Source of the DNA: Thermaerobacter marianensis
Lineage (GTDB): Bacteria; Bacillota; Sulfobacillia; DYIH01; DYIG01
Reading direction: 5' to 3'
DNA: 11,201 nt
NCBI GenBank assembly: GCA_020723725.1
Contig: DYIG01000035.1
Coordinates: 636-11,836, forward strand
Below the pieces are notes generated by a model, which was given only the letters and a program-made list of their open reading frames with translations, did not search any database and had not been told where the DNA came from. Position numbers and translations under genes: made by a program. Each line of letters begins with the position of its first letter. Position 1 is the first letter of the stretch. Shown here one piece after another: positions 1 to 7,642 of the stretch.

Positions 1-1755
1 CCGGGGTTGGCGGTCGAGGCCGCCGGCCTGCGGAAGAGCTTCGGCGAGGTGGCCCTGCGTTCCTCCTTGCCAGCCAACATCGATGCCACCTGTACGGTAT
101 TCTCCAAGCGCGATTTTCGTCACCTGACCCAGAAAGGTGTCCCCATGGAGGACCGCCTGATGGGTACCTGCCAGTCCATGGTCAGGAACTACCTGCGCAA
201 CGTCGTCCAGGACGTGGAGCTTCGCAAACCGGTGTTCTTCCAGGGCGGCGTGGCCTTCAACCCGGCCGTGCGAAAAGCATTCGAGGAGCAGCTGGGGACT
301 CGAATCATCATCACGCCACACAATGACGTGGTCGGCGCCCTGGGAATGGCGGTTATCGTGAGGGACACCATGTTGGGCAACCCCGGACTGGCGACATCCT
401 TCAAAGATGATTTCTTCGAGAGGCGTTACGATAGTCAGGTGCGTTATTGCCACGGGTGCCAGAACGCCTGCGACCTGGCCCAACCTTACGAGGAATTCAA
501 CGGCCAAACGATTATCCTCGAGACCCTTGGAGGGCGTTGTGAGGGTTCGCAGAACCCCAATAATGTGAAAGAAGTCCCGCAGGCCCTGAAGGGTTTCCGG
601 ATTGCGGTCACGCGGACACCGAGAAAGTCCCCTGCCTTTAATGTTGTCAACCCCGGTGGCTTCCGCAAGCGTGAAGCAACCGGACGCTACTTCGCGGGGC
701 TGGACGGCGGGTCCCGTGGAACCAAGTATGCCCTGATCCGTGGCTTGGGCGAAGGCCGTATAGAGATCATCGCCGCCGGGGCGGTGGATACCGCCGGCGA
801 CGCCATGGGCGCCTGTTTCCGCGCCTTGAAGGAGTTGCAGCGACACCTCCCTCCTGACGCTTCCCTGGACGGTATAGGCACCACAGGCAGCGCGGGGGAA
901 CTCTTTCGTGACATAGTGACCCGGCGGGAACGCGACACCTCGGATGCGCGGGTAACAGAGATCGTCGCCCACTACGCCTGGGCCAGCCACTGGGTACCTA
1001 ATGTTGGCACCGTCATGGACATCGGAGGCAACGATGCCAAGATAATCGCCGTGAAGGATGGCGGGCTGGATTTTGCCATGAACGACAAATGCGCCGCCGG
1101 CACGGGGTCCTTCCTCGAAGCGGTAAGTCGGCGTTTCCATGTCCCAATTCAGGAATACGCGGATGTCGCCCTGGAATCCAAAGACCCGGCCCGCATCGCT
1201 GGTCGTTGCGCGGTATTCGGGGAATCTGACATCGTGCACAAATCCCGCATTGGCTTTGCCACCCGTGACCTGTTTATGGGGCTGGCTTACGCCATCTGCA
1301 GGACCTATCTCTCGGACGTCGGGAGGGGCAAACCCATCCGTGTGCCGATAGTCGCCCAGGGGGGTACATTCCTAAACCGCGCGGTCCAGGAGGCTTTCCG
1401 GCAGACCATGGAACTCTCTGAAAATGAATTTATAGTGTCTGATGATACCCGTTATGTCCTCTGCGCCGGCGCCTTGGGTTCCGCGCTTGTGGCCTGCGGG
1501 CGTTGGGAGCAGGGTTTTGACACAGCCTTTAAGGGTTTTGACTATATCGCTTCCACATCTTACAGGACAGTAATCACCACCTGTATGCACGAGGGGTGTT
1601 TCAGGCGCTGTGAGGGTGTGGTGGCCTTGCTGGAGAACGGCGTCCCCATTTCAGGCTACAAGGCTATCGATTGCGATTACGGTCTGTTCTCGGGAATTAT
1701 AAATAGTGAAGAAAAACGTCGTCATATCCTGTCCCTTGTGGGGACCACTGGATAA
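1..1755 (+). CDS. Tandem-domain 2-hydroxyacyl-CoA dehydratase activase (BadF/BadG/HgdC ATPase family), 5'-truncated
   Basis: The reading frame is open from the first base, so the true start lies upstream; the TTG at 7 is not a credible start because it falls inside a conserved domain. Residues below count from that TTG. Residues 1-120 are the C-terminal half of a first ASKHA-type activase domain (CTVF with C29, then FFQGGVAFN). A complete second copy spans about 228-500: phosphate-1 loop GLDGGSRGTK, TTGSAG, MDIGGNDAK, NDKCAAGTG with C362, GRCAVF with C401, and AQGGTFLN. C362 and C401 are 39 residues apart, matching Cys127/Cys166 that bind the bridging [4Fe-4S] cluster in Acidaminococcus HgdC. 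Each copy carries a Cys-rich tail (C148/C151/C155/C178 and C526/C531/C535/C556). The family hydrolyses ATP to push one electron at very low potential onto a dehydratase-type partner in the cytoplasm. The next gene, 35 bases downstream, is the probable partner. The substrate is unknown. Confidence 0.9.
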   Translation, partial: PGLAVEAAGLRKSFGEVALRSSLPANIDATCTVFSKRDFRHLTQKGVPMEDRLMGTCQSMVRNYLRNVVQDVELRKPVFFQGGVAFNPAVRKAFEEQLGTRIIITPHNDVVGALGMAVIVRDTMLGNPGLATSFKDDFFERRYDSQVRYCHGCQNACDLAQPYEEFNGQTIILETLGGRCEGSQNPNNVKEVPQALKGFRIAVTRTPRKSPAFNVVNPGGFRKREATGRYFAGLDGGSRGTKYALIRGLGEGRIEIIAAGAVDTAGDAMGACFRALKELQRHLPPDASLDGIGTTGSAGELFRDIVTRRERDTSDARVTEIVAHYAWASHWVPNVGTVMDIGGNDAKIIAVKDGGLDFAMNDKCAAGTGSFLEAVSRRFHVPIQEYADVALESKDPARIAGRCAVFGESDIVHKSRIGFATRDLFMGLAYAICRTYLSDVGRGKPIRVPIVAQGGTFLNRAVQEAFRQTMELSENEFIVSDDTRYVLCAGALGSALVACGRWEQGFDTAFKGFDYIASTSYRTVITTCMHEGCFRRCEGVVALLENGVPISGYKAIDCDYGLFSGIINSEEKRRHILSLVGTTG

Positions 1756-1774
1756 GCTTATATATAGGTTTATT

Positions 1775-1780
1775 AGGAGG
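1775..1780 (+). promoter_or_regulatory. Ribosome binding site deciding a GTG start
   Basis: A perfect AGGAGG sits here. The in-frame GTG at 1782 is only one base downstream, too close to be used. The GTG at 1791 has a spacing of 10 bases, somewhat long but workable, and is therefore the preferred start of the following gene. Confidence 0.7.
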
Positions 1781-1790
1781 GGTGAAACAA

Positions 1791-4445
1791 GTGGCTACGG
1801 AAAGGACTCTCTCCGCGACCCCGATCAAAAACGGTATCGGGAGGAAAAAAGTCGGCATGGTGATGGCCTTTACGGGCCATTACAATTCTGCCAAGCTCAT
1901 CGGCAGGTTCCTGGAGCTTGCAGGCATCGACGTCGTCCGTAGCAGGGTAACCACACCCAAGATAATCGAAGCGGGAACCACCTTCACCAGCGCGGATTTC
2001 TGCATCCCCCTCAGGGTTTACGTGGGACACATTTACCACCTGATAGCCGCCAACCCCGATATGGAATTCATCGTAGCGCCAAATATTTTGAGCGAGGACG
2101 GCAAGAGCGCCACCTGTTCCAAATACCGTGATATCGGCGGGGTTGCCATCCGCTCCCTCGGGGACTCCATCGGATACCTCCTGCACCACTCAAAGGAAGA
2201 GACCGTTATGAGGATCGCCAATCTCATCGGAAATGAAGAGGTCCTTCAGCGTGCGGAGAAAGCCAGGACCCTTCCGACCTTCATTATGCCCAATATCCGT
2301 TCCCTGGAAAGGAAGGATATGTTCAATACCTGCTACAACGTCTATGCCGATATTATGGGTTGGGATAAATCCCGCAAGGCCTGCCTTTTCCTGACAGGCT
2401 CCGCCAGGAAGCGAGTGGCCCCCTGGATGGCGCACCTGGAGGAGGTTTTCGAAAAGGCCTACCAGGAAATCGTTGAGACCCAGCCAACCCGGCTGGCGCA
2501 GCTCCTTAGAGACGAAAGGAAGCCTCGTCTGGCGGTGGTGGGCAGGCGCTACCTGGTTAACGACGCGGCGCTCACCTGCGACCTAAAGCTCTGGTTCCAA
2601 AAGAAAGGGGTCTCCGTCATCACGGCCACCGACGTGCCCAGGGAGGTCATTTCGCCCCTGTATGACCGTGCGGAAGGTTTCTATGACACCCATAAAGAGG
2701 GCAAGGCCTTCATTGACTGGGCAACAGATAAGGTAGATGGCTTTATATCCGTCGGCAGTTTCGGCTGCCACCCTGACGCTTTTCAGGTTGATTACCTGGC
2801 GGAGTATGCCCGCTCCAAAGGCATGCCCTGTTGGACGTTCCGGTATGACGAGTCGGCCGGAAGCGCCGGTTTCCACACACGCTATGAGACCATCCTGGCC
2901 TTCCTTGAACAGCGCTGTGAACAACGGCTCCAGGGTATAAATTCGGAGGGACTTCCAGCCGACCAGCATACTGCGGCAGCGAGGCCGACGGTCGCGGTCA
3001 AACCAAAAAAACCCCTTATAATATGGCCCTACATGGGTGAGATCGTTAACCTCCTGATTGAAGAGGCCTGTTATCAGCTTGGCCTGGAGAGCTACATGCA
3101 CCCCCCCCTGCCAATCTCGGAAGAAACCATAGCCCTGGGCAACACCAATTACACTGAATCCTGCTCCCCCTACGCCTGCAGCACCGGGAGCCTGAAACAG
3201 TCCCTGCGAGACGCGCTCAGGGGGCTGGAGGAAGAGGCCCGTCAAAAGGGGGTCCCGGTGGAGCCCCGCCGCATCATTATTATCATGGCCCGGGGAGAAG
3301 GTCCCTGTACCTTCGGCTGGTACGCCATAGTGCAGAACAAACACCTGCCCGAGGAATTCGCCCCCGAATTGGAGCGTTACGGCCACACTATTGAGATGGC
3401 CACCATGGGTCTTGACGGGTTTGTCGACTTCATCAAGGACCTCTGTGAAATCGGGGATGCCCGGAAACTCAGGCCCATTCTTGAATACGTCAAGGCTTAC
3501 GAGAAGGGGCTCGACAATCTGCCAAGACTCAAACGCACGGCCCTGCAATTCGGGCTGATGAAGGCCATAAACCACCTGACCCGTCCTTTATGGGCCAAAC
3601 TGGACGCCGCAGAAGCCATCCGGGCCAAGGCGTTAATACTCCGTGCCCATGAATTGGAACACGGTTCAATTACCCGCGCATACCGTAAGGCCATTGAACT
3701 CCTCCGCAGGGCGCATTCCGTGGAAGAAATAAAGCGGGCGGAAAAGGAGGCCCTTGACCTCCTGGAGGCCGTTCCTCACGATAGCCGGATCAAACCGCGC
3801 GTGGTGTCAGTCGGTGAAATCTATGTGGCCCTGACCAGTTTCGGCAACCGCGGCACCATAGAAAACCTCCTGGGCCGCGAGGGGATCGAGGTAGTCGAAG
3901 GCATAACACTGGGGGGATTCATTCGTCACAGCCTCCACGAGATGAAGCGCCGCAGCAGGCGCCGTCACCCCCTTATCCGGCCGCTTCTTGATTACCTGAA
4001 GGAACACAACGTCCCCCTTATGGAACAACAGATCCGGGTCCCCGAGGCACGACCCTTCATCGTTCACGAAGTAGGGGGGGACGGACTGCCAAGCGTGGGC
4101 CATGCCCGGCACTACATAGAGGAGGGTTGCGACGGCATTATCCATATCTTTCCATTTAAGTGCATGCCCGAAGGAATCGCTAAAGATGCTATAAAAGAAT
4201 TGGCCGATCTCTATGGTGTTCGCTATCTGTCTCTTTCTTTCGATAAAGAAACAGAGATTGAGCGTTTGAGGACCGAGATCAGCACCTTTGCCGCTCTGCT
4301 CCAGGCGCAGGTATCCCAGCAAGGCGCCGATGATACGGAATCCTACTGGGAAAGGAAACGCGCTGAGGTTACAAGGCGGCAGGCAATAGGGCGGGGTCTA
4401 AACGCAATGTACGAAACGTACCGCAGGCCGCGGCACGTCGATTAA
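1791..4445 (+). CDS. Large activase-associated protein (DUF2229 / 2-hydroxyglutaryl-CoA dehydratase component-like), two homologous halves
   Basis: The start is GTG 1791, chosen over GTG 1782 by spacing from AGGAGG; this gives 884 residues. Positions below count from GTG 1782 (subtract 3 for the preferred start). The chain looks like two related halves. Half one (about 22-380) begins with a VGMVMAF strand, then ADFCIPLRVYVGH (C74), and ends with DGFISVGSFGCHPD (C329) and a FRYDES strand. Half two (about 410-842) begins with a LIIWPYMGE strand, then SCSPYACS (C461, C466), and ends with DGIIHIFPFKCMPE (C794) and a LSLSFDKE strand. No signal peptide or membrane segment is visible, so it is cytoplasmic. 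This family often occurs fused behind tandem activase domains in one chain of about 1,400 residues; here the two parts are separate adjacent genes. By family knowledge it should receive low-potential electrons from the activase, probably through an Fe-S cluster held by the conserved cysteines. It is not a standard HgdA/HgdB subunit, and its substrate is unknown. Confidence 0.85.
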   Translation: MATERTLSATPIKNGIGRKKVGMVMAFTGHYNSAKLIGRFLELAGIDVVRSRVTTPKIIEAGTTFTSADFCIPLRVYVGHIYHLIAANPDMEFIVAPNILSEDGKSATCSKYRDIGGVAIRSLGDSIGYLLHHSKEETVMRIANLIGNEEVLQRAEKARTLPTFIMPNIRSLERKDMFNTCYNVYADIMGWDKSRKACLFLTGSARKRVAPWMAHLEEVFEKAYQEIVETQPTRLAQLLRDERKPRLAVVGRRYLVNDAALTCDLKLWFQKKGVSVITATDVPREVISPLYDRAEGFYDTHKEGKAFIDWATDKVDGFISVGSFGCHPDAFQVDYLAEYARSKGMPCWTFRYDESAGSAGFHTRYETILAFLEQRCEQRLQGINSEGLPADQHTAAARPTVAVKPKKPLIIWPYMGEIVNLLIEEACYQLGLESYMHPPLPISEETIALGNTNYTESCSPYACSTGSLKQSLRDALRGLEEEARQKGVPVEPRRIIIIMARGEGPCTFGWYAIVQNKHLPEEFAPELERYGHTIEMATMGLDGFVDFIKDLCEIGDARKLRPILEYVKAYEKGLDNLPRLKRTALQFGLMKAINHLTRPLWAKLDAAEAIRAKALILRAHELEHGSITRAYRKAIELLRRAHSVEEIKRAEKEALDLLEAVPHDSRIKPRVVSVGEIYVALTSFGNRGTIENLLGREGIEVVEGITLGGFIRHSLHEMKRRSRRRHPLIRPLLDYLKEHNVPLMEQQIRVPEARPFIVHEVGGDGLPSVGHARHYIEEGCDGIIHIFPFKCMPEGIAKDAIKELADLYGVRYLSLSFDKETEIERLRTEISTFAALLQAQVSQQGADDTESYWERKRAEVTRRQAIGRGLNAMYETYRRPRHVD

Positions 4446-4456
4446 GGGGTTAGGGC

Positions 4457-5128
4457 ATGCACATACTCGTCGTCGAGGATGAGCCAAGATTGGCCCGTCT
4501 CATACAACAGGCACTCACCCGCGAACATCATGTCGTAGAGGTGGCCAATGATGGAGAGCAGGGCCTCGACTTGGCCGCCTCCGGGAGTTTCGATTTAGTC
4601 GTCCTGGACATAATGCTTCCCAAGAAGGATGGCATAGAGGTCTGCAAAACCATGCGCGAACTGGGAGTCAAAACACCGGTACTTATGCTGACTGCCAAGG
4701 ACACAGTTACTGACAAGGTCCGCGGGCTTGACGCAGGGGCGGACGATTACCTTACAAAGCCGTTTGCCCTGGAAGAGCTTCACGCCCGCCTGCGGGCCCT
4801 TGCGCGCCGCAGCCCGGAATTCGAACCGGTTGAGACCCTCCAGGTCGGCGATCTGGTCATGAACAGAACAAGCCGTGAAGTAATGCGCGGGAATAAACCA
4901 ATAGAATTAACAGCCAAGGAATTCGCCCTTCTGGAATTCCTCATGCGACACCCGAATCAGGTGCTCAGTCGGGACCGGATTATTGAAAACGTCTGGGGCT
5001 ACGAATCCGACGCGCCCCCCAACGTCGTTGACATATACATTCATTTCCTAAGGCGCAAGATTGACCATGGGCATTCCAAAGCCTTGATCCAAAGCGTCCG
5101 CGGCCTCGGTTATAAGATTCAGGAGTAA
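4457..5128 (+). CDS. OmpR/PhoB-family two-component response regulator
   Basis: This 223-residue protein has standard family length. The receiver domain (1-115) has the acidic pocket E7/D8, phospho-acceptor D51 in VVLDIMLP, T79 in LMLTAKD and K101 in YLTKPF, so all key residues are intact. The C-terminal winged helix (about 128-222) shows ELTAKEFALLEFL, DRIIENVWG and VDIYIHFLRRKID, ending in SVRGLGYKI, as in OmpR/PhoB DNA-binding domains. The ATG start follows a purine-rich AGGGGTTAGGG. The gene begins 11 bases after the large activase-associated gene and ends 3 bases before the kinase gene, so it is translated with its cognate kinase and may share the upstream transcript. Its likely target is the phased direct repeat at 6552-6573 (inference). 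Confidence 0.95.
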   Translation: MHILVVEDEPRLARLIQQALTREHHVVEVANDGEQGLDLAASGSFDLVVLDIMLPKKDGIEVCKTMRELGVKTPVLMLTAKDTVTDKVRGLDAGADDYLTKPFALEELHARLRALARRSPEFEPVETLQVGDLVMNRTSREVMRGNKPIELTAKEFALLEFLMRHPNQVLSRDRIIENVWGYESDAPPNVVDIYIHFLRRKIDHGHSKALIQSVRGLGYKIQE

Positions 5129-5131
5129 AGC

Positions 5132-6544
5132 GTGTTTCAATCTGTCCGCTGGCGCCTGACAGCCTGGAACGTATTCATCCTCACCGCCATTCTCGTCGTG
5201 CTTGGCGTGGCTTTCTATTTGACCATGAAGATATCACTGTTGCGCCACGAAGAGGACGACCTCTACCGCGCCTCGGATCACATCGCCCGCGGGTACCTGG
5301 GCATCCTGCAACGGGAACGCCGGGAACTGATCGACCGCGAGGATAAGCGGGGCCGCAAAGACAGTGAGGGCGACCGCGAGGATGACGACGATCACGAGGG
5401 CTACGCTGAGGAGGACCGGGAATCCAGGTACCAGCGTGAGCTGGAGGAAAGGAATATAGACCCGGAAGAACCATTAACAATAATGCTCGTCTGGTCTTAC
5501 CTCGAAACGAGCACCGGTTTCAAATGGAGGAGCCCCTCAAGGGGCGCCGCCTTCTTCCCTTATAGCGGGGAAACTCAAAGGGTATGGCGAACCGAAAGAA
5601 CCCTTCTTACCACTAAAGAAGAAGCAGGAGAAACGATTCTCGTGCTCACCAGCCCCGTGAAATATGACGGCAAGATGGTCGCCGTGGTGCAATCCGGCAA
5701 ACCTATTACAGGGATATACACGACTCTGCGCGACCTCTTAGTTCTACTCCTAATCATAGGTCTCGCCGGGGTTATCCTGGCTACTTTAGGTGGCCTGTTC
5801 CTAGCGGAACGGGCGCTGATCCCGATCAGGCTGGCCTTCAGGAGGCAGGTTGAGTTTGTCGCCGATGCCTCCCATGAATTGCGAACCCCGCTCTCGATTA
5901 TCCGGACCTCGGCTGAGATGTTGGACGCGGAGCTCAAGGATACAGAAGCCAAACAGAACCCTATGGTTGTTGAACTCATGGATAACCTGTTGTCGGAATC
6001 CGAACGCATGGGGCGTTTGGTTTCTGACCTCCTGACCCTGGCCCGCGCCGATTCGCATGAGGCCAAGCTCAACATAACCCGCATGGATACAGCGCCAATC
6101 TTCCAGGGGATCGTACGCAAATTCTCAGTACTGGCTGAAAAAAAGGGAATAAAACTCCTCGCTGACATCCCGGAGAAGCTGGAGATGGATACGGACCCAA
6201 CTCGTCTGGAGCAGCTCCTGGTTATCCTGTGTGACAACGCCATAAAATACACCGGTGAGGGCGGGCAGGTGCGTTTATCTGTCAGCCAGGCAGCAGGTAA
6301 GGCCAGGATTTCGGTATCGGATTCCGGCGTCGGCATACCTGCTGAACACCTTCCAAGGATTTTCGACCGCTTCTACCGTGTAGACAAGGCCCGCTCCCGG
6401 GAGCAAGGTGGAACCGGCCTTGGCCTTTCTATTGCCAAATGGATAACCGATGCCCATGAAGGAACGATTGAGGTTACCAGTGAACCCGGTAAAGGCACTA
6501 CTTTTACAGTTACTCTTCCGATAACCAAAAATAGGTCAAACTAA
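5132..6544 (+). CDS. Membrane sensor histidine kinase with acidic extracytoplasmic loop
   Basis: This 470-residue protein starts at GTG 5132, six bases after AGGAG, which overlaps the end of the response-regulator gene. Order: first membrane helix about 9-32; extracytoplasmic segment about 33-198; second helix about 199-225; short HAMP-like linker (AERALIPI then RRQVEFV); HisKA with H248 in ADASHELRTPL; N box N369 in CDNAIKYT; G1 box SDSGVGIP (397-403); F box RIFDRFYRVD; and G2 box GGTGLGLSIA. All catalytic motifs are present, so it should be an active kinase/phosphatase for the adjacent response regulator. The odd part is residues 61-113 of the external loop, which are almost entirely charged and rich in Asp, Glu, Arg and His, including a run of four Asp. 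Such a loop could bind cations or basic molecules, but the stimulus is unknown. The linker is too short for a full HAMP domain. Confidence 0.95.
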   Translation: MFQSVRWRLTAWNVFILTAILVVLGVAFYLTMKISLLRHEEDDLYRASDHIARGYLGILQRERRELIDREDKRGRKDSEGDREDDDDHEGYAEEDRESRYQRELEERNIDPEEPLTIMLVWSYLETSTGFKWRSPSRGAAFFPYSGETQRVWRTERTLLTTKEEAGETILVLTSPVKYDGKMVAVVQSGKPITGIYTTLRDLLVLLLIIGLAGVILATLGGLFLAERALIPIRLAFRRQVEFVADASHELRTPLSIIRTSAEMLDAELKDTEAKQNPMVVELMDNLLSESERMGRLVSDLLTLARADSHEAKLNITRMDTAPIFQGIVRKFSVLAEKKGIKLLADIPEKLEMDTDPTRLEQLLVILCDNAIKYTGEGGQVRLSVSQAAGKARISVSDSGVGIPAEHLPRIFDRFYRVDKARSREQGGTGLGLSIAKWITDAHEGTIEVTSEPGKGTTFTVTLPITKNRSN

Positions 6545-6551
6545 ATCCAAA

Positions 6552-6590
6552 TTTTAAGAGCGTTTTAATGTTGACAGGCGATTATATACC
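6552..6590 (+). promoter_or_regulatory. Candidate response-regulator box and promoter
   Basis: TTTTAA occurs at 6552-6557 and 6563-6568, exactly 11 bases start to start. This is the phasing of direct-repeat sites bound by PhoB/PhoP/OmpR-type regulators. The two 11-bp units (6552-6562 and 6563-6573) are followed by another 11 bases and then TATACC (6585-6590), a possible -10, which is the layout of a PhoB-type activated promoter lacking a normal -35. A perfect TTGACA is also present at 6571-6576, but the hexamers 16-17 bases further on (around 6593-6599) are poor -10 matches. The short 57-base gap after the kinase gene contains no terminator. Confidence 0.4.
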
Positions 6591-6625
6591 CATAAGACAA
6601 CATGACAGAAAGGAATGAGGGAGAA

Positions 6626-7246
6626 ATGTTAGGCCAGATGAAGGCACTCATCGGAGCAGGAACACTGGCAGCAGTTGTTATCGGCTCGTTCGCTGTTGCC
6701 TCCTCTCTTAACAACAGGAGGGACGTGTCCCGAGAGAGGGACTTCCAGGGTTACAACGACCGGTACGACAACGCCTATGACAGAAGCGGTAATTATAGAG
6801 ATAACAGCTACGGTTCTGAGATGCGGGGCAATGAACCCGGCCAGTGGCGTGGTGAGACCGGACAGTATGACAGCCGTTATAATAGGATGACTCCCGAAAG
6901 CGGCTTGAACGGCGTGGAAGAGTTTAATCAGCGCGATCCTTATGGCTCCGCTCCCTACGGACCAAACGCCTACCAGGGTGAAGGATATGACCCGTACACC
7001 GGACAGGTCCAGGGCGGTCAGGGTGAATCCCTCGAAGGCAGCGGCTGGAACGGTTACAACGGTGGTGGAGAAGGCCGCGAAGGTGGGGCATACGGTGAGC
7101 AGGAAGGGCTGAACGGCAACTACGGCAATTACGGTACAGGCGACGGATATAACGGTTACGCGCCCCGCTACGGCCGCGGTGAAGGCGAGGAAAACGAAAG
7201 CGAGGAACACGAGGAGCGCGAGCGTAAGGGCCGCAGGGGTTACTAA
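6626..7246 (+). CDS. Exported Gly/Tyr/Asn-rich low-complexity protein, function unknown
   Basis: I do not recognise this protein. The ATG at 6626 is preferred over the in-frame ATG at 6602: it has GAGGGAG just upstream, and it leaves a clean export signal (MLGQMKALIGAG, then a hydrophobic stretch ending FAVASS with an AVA site suited to signal peptidase I). The product has 206 residues, about 180 mature. The mature part is low complexity: many Tyr-Gly, Asn-Tyr and Arg-Tyr pairs (for example NGNYGNYGTGDGYNGY), no cysteine, then a highly charged Glu/Arg tail ending KGRRGY. It is probably secreted or wall-associated and largely disordered. It sits directly after a two-component system and before a strong terminator, so it is a natural candidate target of that system. 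Codon pattern and composition support a real plus-strand gene; its function cannot be named. Confidence 0.7.
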   Translation: MLGQMKALIGAGTLAAVVIGSFAVASSLNNRRDVSRERDFQGYNDRYDNAYDRSGNYRDNSYGSEMRGNEPGQWRGETGQYDSRYNRMTPESGLNGVEEFNQRDPYGSAPYGPNAYQGEGYDPYTGQVQGGQGESLEGSGWNGYNGGGEGREGGAYGEQEGLNGNYGNYGTGDGYNGYAPRYGRGEGEENESEEHEERERKGRRGY

Positions 7247-7276
7247 TACGGTGGTTATTAAATTAAGAGAAGAACT

Positions 7277-7316
7277 ACTGCCGGAGGCCTGAGGCTTCCG
7301 GCAGTTATTTTTTTTG
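7277..7316 (+). terminator. Intrinsic terminator after the Gly/Tyr-rich gene
   Basis: ACTGCCGGAGGCC at 7277-7289 pairs with GGCTTCCGGCAGT at 7293-7305 (13 pairs, one G-U) around a TGA loop, followed by TATTTTTTTTG. This is a strong rho-independent terminator for plus-strand transcription. On the minus strand the same hairpin is followed only by a mixed T/C stretch, so it may also stop the converging operon, but less surely. Confidence 0.92.
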
Positions 7317-7325
7317 TTGCCTGAT

Positions 7326-7622
7326 TTAATACCCCAAGAGTTCTTTGGCCTCTTCACTCATCATATCCGGGTTCCAGGGGGGCGACCACACGACTTCGAC
7401 CTCTGCGTTATCGACCTCTTCCATCTTTTCAACCGCTTCCTTGACCCAGGCTGGCATCGTCTCATGAAGGGGGCAACCCTGCGTGGTTAGGGTCATCTTC
7501 ACCGTAACGTTTCTATCATTTATGTCAACTCCATAGATGAGGCCCAAATCAACAACATTGACACCGAGTTCAGGGTCCCAGACGTTTTTGAGCACTTCCC
7601 TCACCTGTTCCTCCGTAACCAT
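7326..7622 (-). CDS. MIP18/DUF59-family metal-sulfur cluster assembly protein
   Basis: This 98-residue protein is the usual size for a stand-alone DUF59 (MIP18, PaaD/SufT-like) protein. Visible family marks are DPELG (16-20), VVDLGLIY (23-30) and LTTQGCP with C50, the conserved reactive cysteine. The family assists Fe-S cluster assembly or delivery to target proteins in the cytoplasm. The ATG start lies eight bases after AGGGGG. It is the last gene of a minus-strand run, 20 bases after the 12-helix membrane protein, which suggests it matures a metalloprotein made with this operon or regulon (inference). The converging plus-strand gene ends 79 bases away. Confidence 0.9.
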   Translation of the reverse strand: MVTEEQVREVLKNVWDPELGVNVVDLGLIYGVDINDRNVTVKMTLTTQGCPLHETMPAWVKEAVEKMEEVDNAEVEVVWSPPWNPDMMSEEAKELLGY

Positions 7623-7642
7623 CTCATCAACCCCCTTTCTAA

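Noticed and set aside
7..12. TTG at base 7 as the start of the activase gene
   Set aside because: The frame is open to the window edge and the following residues are the middle of an activase domain, so the gene is simply cut by the window.
2583..3575. Long open frame on the minus strand opposite the activase-associated gene (330 codons)
   Set aside because: It overlaps a fully supported family protein; no recognisable domain or ribosome site is seen, and its length is explained by the high GC of the opposite strand.
5575..6336. Minus-strand open frame of 253 codons
   Set aside because: The product is Ser/Arg-rich nonsense opposite the conserved kinase core, which is unquestionably coding on the plus strand.
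6629..7357. Minus-strand open frame with hydrophobic, Val/Ala/Thr-rich product, opposite the Gly/Tyr-rich gene
   Set aside because: Its apparent hydrophobicity is the complement of Tyr/Asn/Gly codons. It also overlaps the minus-strand MIP18 gene and the terminator and has no family marks. The plus frame has a signal peptide, ribosome site and terminator.
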